From an uncultured Bacteroidia bacterium (GTDB taxonomy: Bacteria > Bacteroidota > Bacteroidia > Bacteroidales > UBA932): a stretch of DNA of 64,000 bases. The notes below the pieces were generated by a model. The model was given only the letters and a program-made list of their open reading frames with translations. It did no database searches and was not told where the DNA came from. Made by a program: the position numbers and the translations under genes. This document shows positions 63,000 to 64,000 of the stretch, one piece after another. The DNA lies in NCBI GenBank assembly GCA_902780455.1, contig CACZFO010000001.1:186001-250000 (forward strand). The letters are read 5' to 3'. The stretch's first letter is position 1. Every line of letters starts with the position of its first letter.

Positions 63000-63019
63000 A
63001 ATCCTTCCAGTAAATAGGT

Positions 63020-63104
63020 GCTCCCGACCTCGCATATGGGGAGAGGATGGGAGCAAAAACGCATAAAATGCTCCCGACCTCTCTAATATTTTGAGGTCGG
63101 GAGC
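63020..63104. repeat. Family C double hairpin, copy C2
   Basis: Two 35-base imperfect palindromes starting at 63020 (GCTCCCGACCTC..GAGGATGGGAGC) and 63070 (GCTCCCGACCTC..GAGGTCGGGAGC), 50 bases start to start with an A-rich spacer. Same design as C1, again between convergent genes. Confidence 0.85.
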
Positions 63105-63148
63105 ACTTCTTGTCCAAGAACACAGACTGTTTCTGTGGTCTATGGCGG

Positions 63149-64000
63149 TTAGGCCATTTCTTCAAATGTCTTCTTGATGATTCCTACAGCCTGTTTGATC
63201 TCTTTCTCGTTGATGCAAAGTGGTGGAGCAAAGCGGATGATATGGTCGTGAGTAGGCTTTGCCAGCAGGCCGTTGTCTCTGAGTTTGAGACAGATGTCCC
63301 ATGCTGTCTTCTTTCCTATAGGCTTTGTCACGATGGCGTTCAGAAGGCCTCTTCCTCTAACCTGGACTATGAACGGAGAGTGGATCTTGTTGACCTCGTC
63401 GCGGAAGATCTTACCCATCTTTTCTGCATTCTCAGTGAGTTTTTCTTCCTTGATTACGGTAAGGGCTGCTATGGCAACCTTTGCAGCCAGAGGGAATCCT
63501 CCGAATGTGGATCCGTGTTCACCTGGCTTTACGTTGAGCATGATCTCGTCGTCTGCAAGGCAGGCTGAAACCGGAAGCACGCCTCCTCCGAGGGCCTTGC
63601 CAAGGATAACGATATCAGGACGGATGCCGTCGTGCTGTGAGCAGAGCATCTTTCCTGTTCTTGCAATACCCGTCTGTACCTCATCGGCGATAAAGAGTAC
63701 ATTGTGCTTGTGGCACAGGTCAAAGCACTTCTTCAGGTATCCGTCGTCCGGAACAAATACTCCGGCTTCTCCCTGTATCGGCTCGGCGATGAATGCGCAG
63801 ACTTCTTTTCCGTACTTGTCAAGAGCCTTCTCAAGAGCCTTTGGATCATTGTAAGGAATGCGGATGAAACCTGGTGTCAGAGGTCCGTACTGTGCATAGG
63901 AAGAAGGATCGTCGCTCATCGTGATGATGGTAACTGTCCTTCCGTGGAAGTTTCCGCTGCAGCAGATGATCTTTATCTTGTCGTTAGGAATGCCTTTCTT
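63149..64000 (-). CDS. rocD: Ornithine aminotransferase (5' part outside window)
   Basis: 284 codons are visible and the frame is open to the right edge, so the gene continues beyond base 64000. PLP-dependent class III aminotransferase: [28 protein letters not shown] and the Schiff-base lysine in ILGKALGGG, then [12 protein letters not shown]. Converts ornithine and 2-oxoglutarate to glutamate semialdehyde and glutamate. The assignment to RocD rather than acetylornithine aminotransferase rests on [11 protein letters not shown] and the overall match to the OAT group. Convergent with carbamate kinase across repeat C2. Confidence 0.9.
   Translation of the reverse strand, partial: KKGIPNDKIKIICCSGNFHGRTVTIITMSDDPSSYAQYGPLTPGFIRIPYNDPKALEKALDKYGKEVCAFIAEPIQGEAGVFVPDDGYLKKCFDLCHKHNVLFIADEVQTGIARTGKMLCSQHDGIRPDIVILGKALGGGVLPVSACLADDEIMLNVKPGEHGSTFGGFPLAAKVAIAALTVIKEEKLTENAEKMGKIFRDEVNKIHSPFIVQVRGRGLLNAIVTKPIGKKTAWDICLKLRDNGLLAKPTHDHIIRFAPPLCINEKEIKQAVGIIKKTFEEMA

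Overview
The window reads as chromosomal DNA of a member of the Bacteroidota, most likely order Bacteroidales. The evidence is the gene content (gldE beside a phosphopantetheinyl transferase, a DUF4271 / uroporphyrinogen-III synthase / rnpA / yidD operon, a glycine- or ornithine-lipid synthase, a DUF2723 protein, a GH3 plus LuxE-like pair, pyrB-pyrI) and about twenty promoters with the Bacteroidota -7 box TAnnTTTG and no obvious Shine-Dalgarno dependence. Almost the whole window is ordinary core genome; the accessory material is at the left end and around 44-49 kb.

Layout. 1-6.1 kb: the tail of a probable defence island, with a huge protein joining a PD-(D/E)XK nuclease-like domain to a HerA-type ATPase, then a PP2C phosphatase, a terminator, and a short piece resembling a tRNA-Ser 3' end that may be the island boundary. 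6.2-15.6 kb: M48 peptidase, tyrS-rbfA-LolE-like permease-lipoprotein, an AGCS symporter, ispE and a C69 dipeptidase. 15.6-16.7 kb: a REP-associated tyrosine transposase (RAYT) between two copies of a ~120-bp imperfect palindrome (family A). 16.7-25.3 kb: phosphopantetheinyl transferase, gldE, groES-groEL, tadA, a Gdx/SugE-type exporter, a thioredoxin-like lipoprotein, tRNA-Gln and a Na/Pi symporter, with two more family A copies. 25.4-43.4 kb: a large outer-membrane protein with a gluzincin motif, uvrC, a fused lipid acyltransferase, a fused RnpA-YidD, HemD with a histone-like tail, DUF4271, SUI1, a DUF2723 protein, LuxE/GH3/S41 peptidase and rdgB. 43.6-49.5 kb: recO, a second RAYT with its own flanking palindromes (family B), a U32 protein, a fifth family A copy, ybjQ, an acetyltransferase and a probable toxin-antitoxin pair with an operator-like inverted repeat. 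49.6-53.7 kb: a lipoprotein, two small paralogous membrane proteins sharing a leader motif, a membrane-anchored Ser/Thr kinase and an uncharacterised regulator-like protein. 53.8-64 kb: polyprenyl synthase, rsgA-MATE-AspT-type transporter, pyrBI, then ornithine carbamoyltransferase, carbamate kinase and ornithine aminotransferase (truncated by the window edge), a set fit for carbamoyl-phosphate and ornithine metabolism.

The most unusual signals are not single genes. (1) Two unrelated RAYT/palindrome systems lie in one 31-kb stretch, with five family A elements all in the same orientation. (2) The 9-mer ATCGCTGAG occurs far more often than chance, in all reading frames, mostly on one strand and never in the left island. 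(3) In-frame minisatellites, mostly with a 42-bp period, interrupt or extend unrelated enzymes (IspE, C69 peptidase, HemD, U32 protein). (4) A double-hairpin repeat (family C) occurs at two convergent gene ends. Counts and alignments were made by eye and should be treated as lower bounds.
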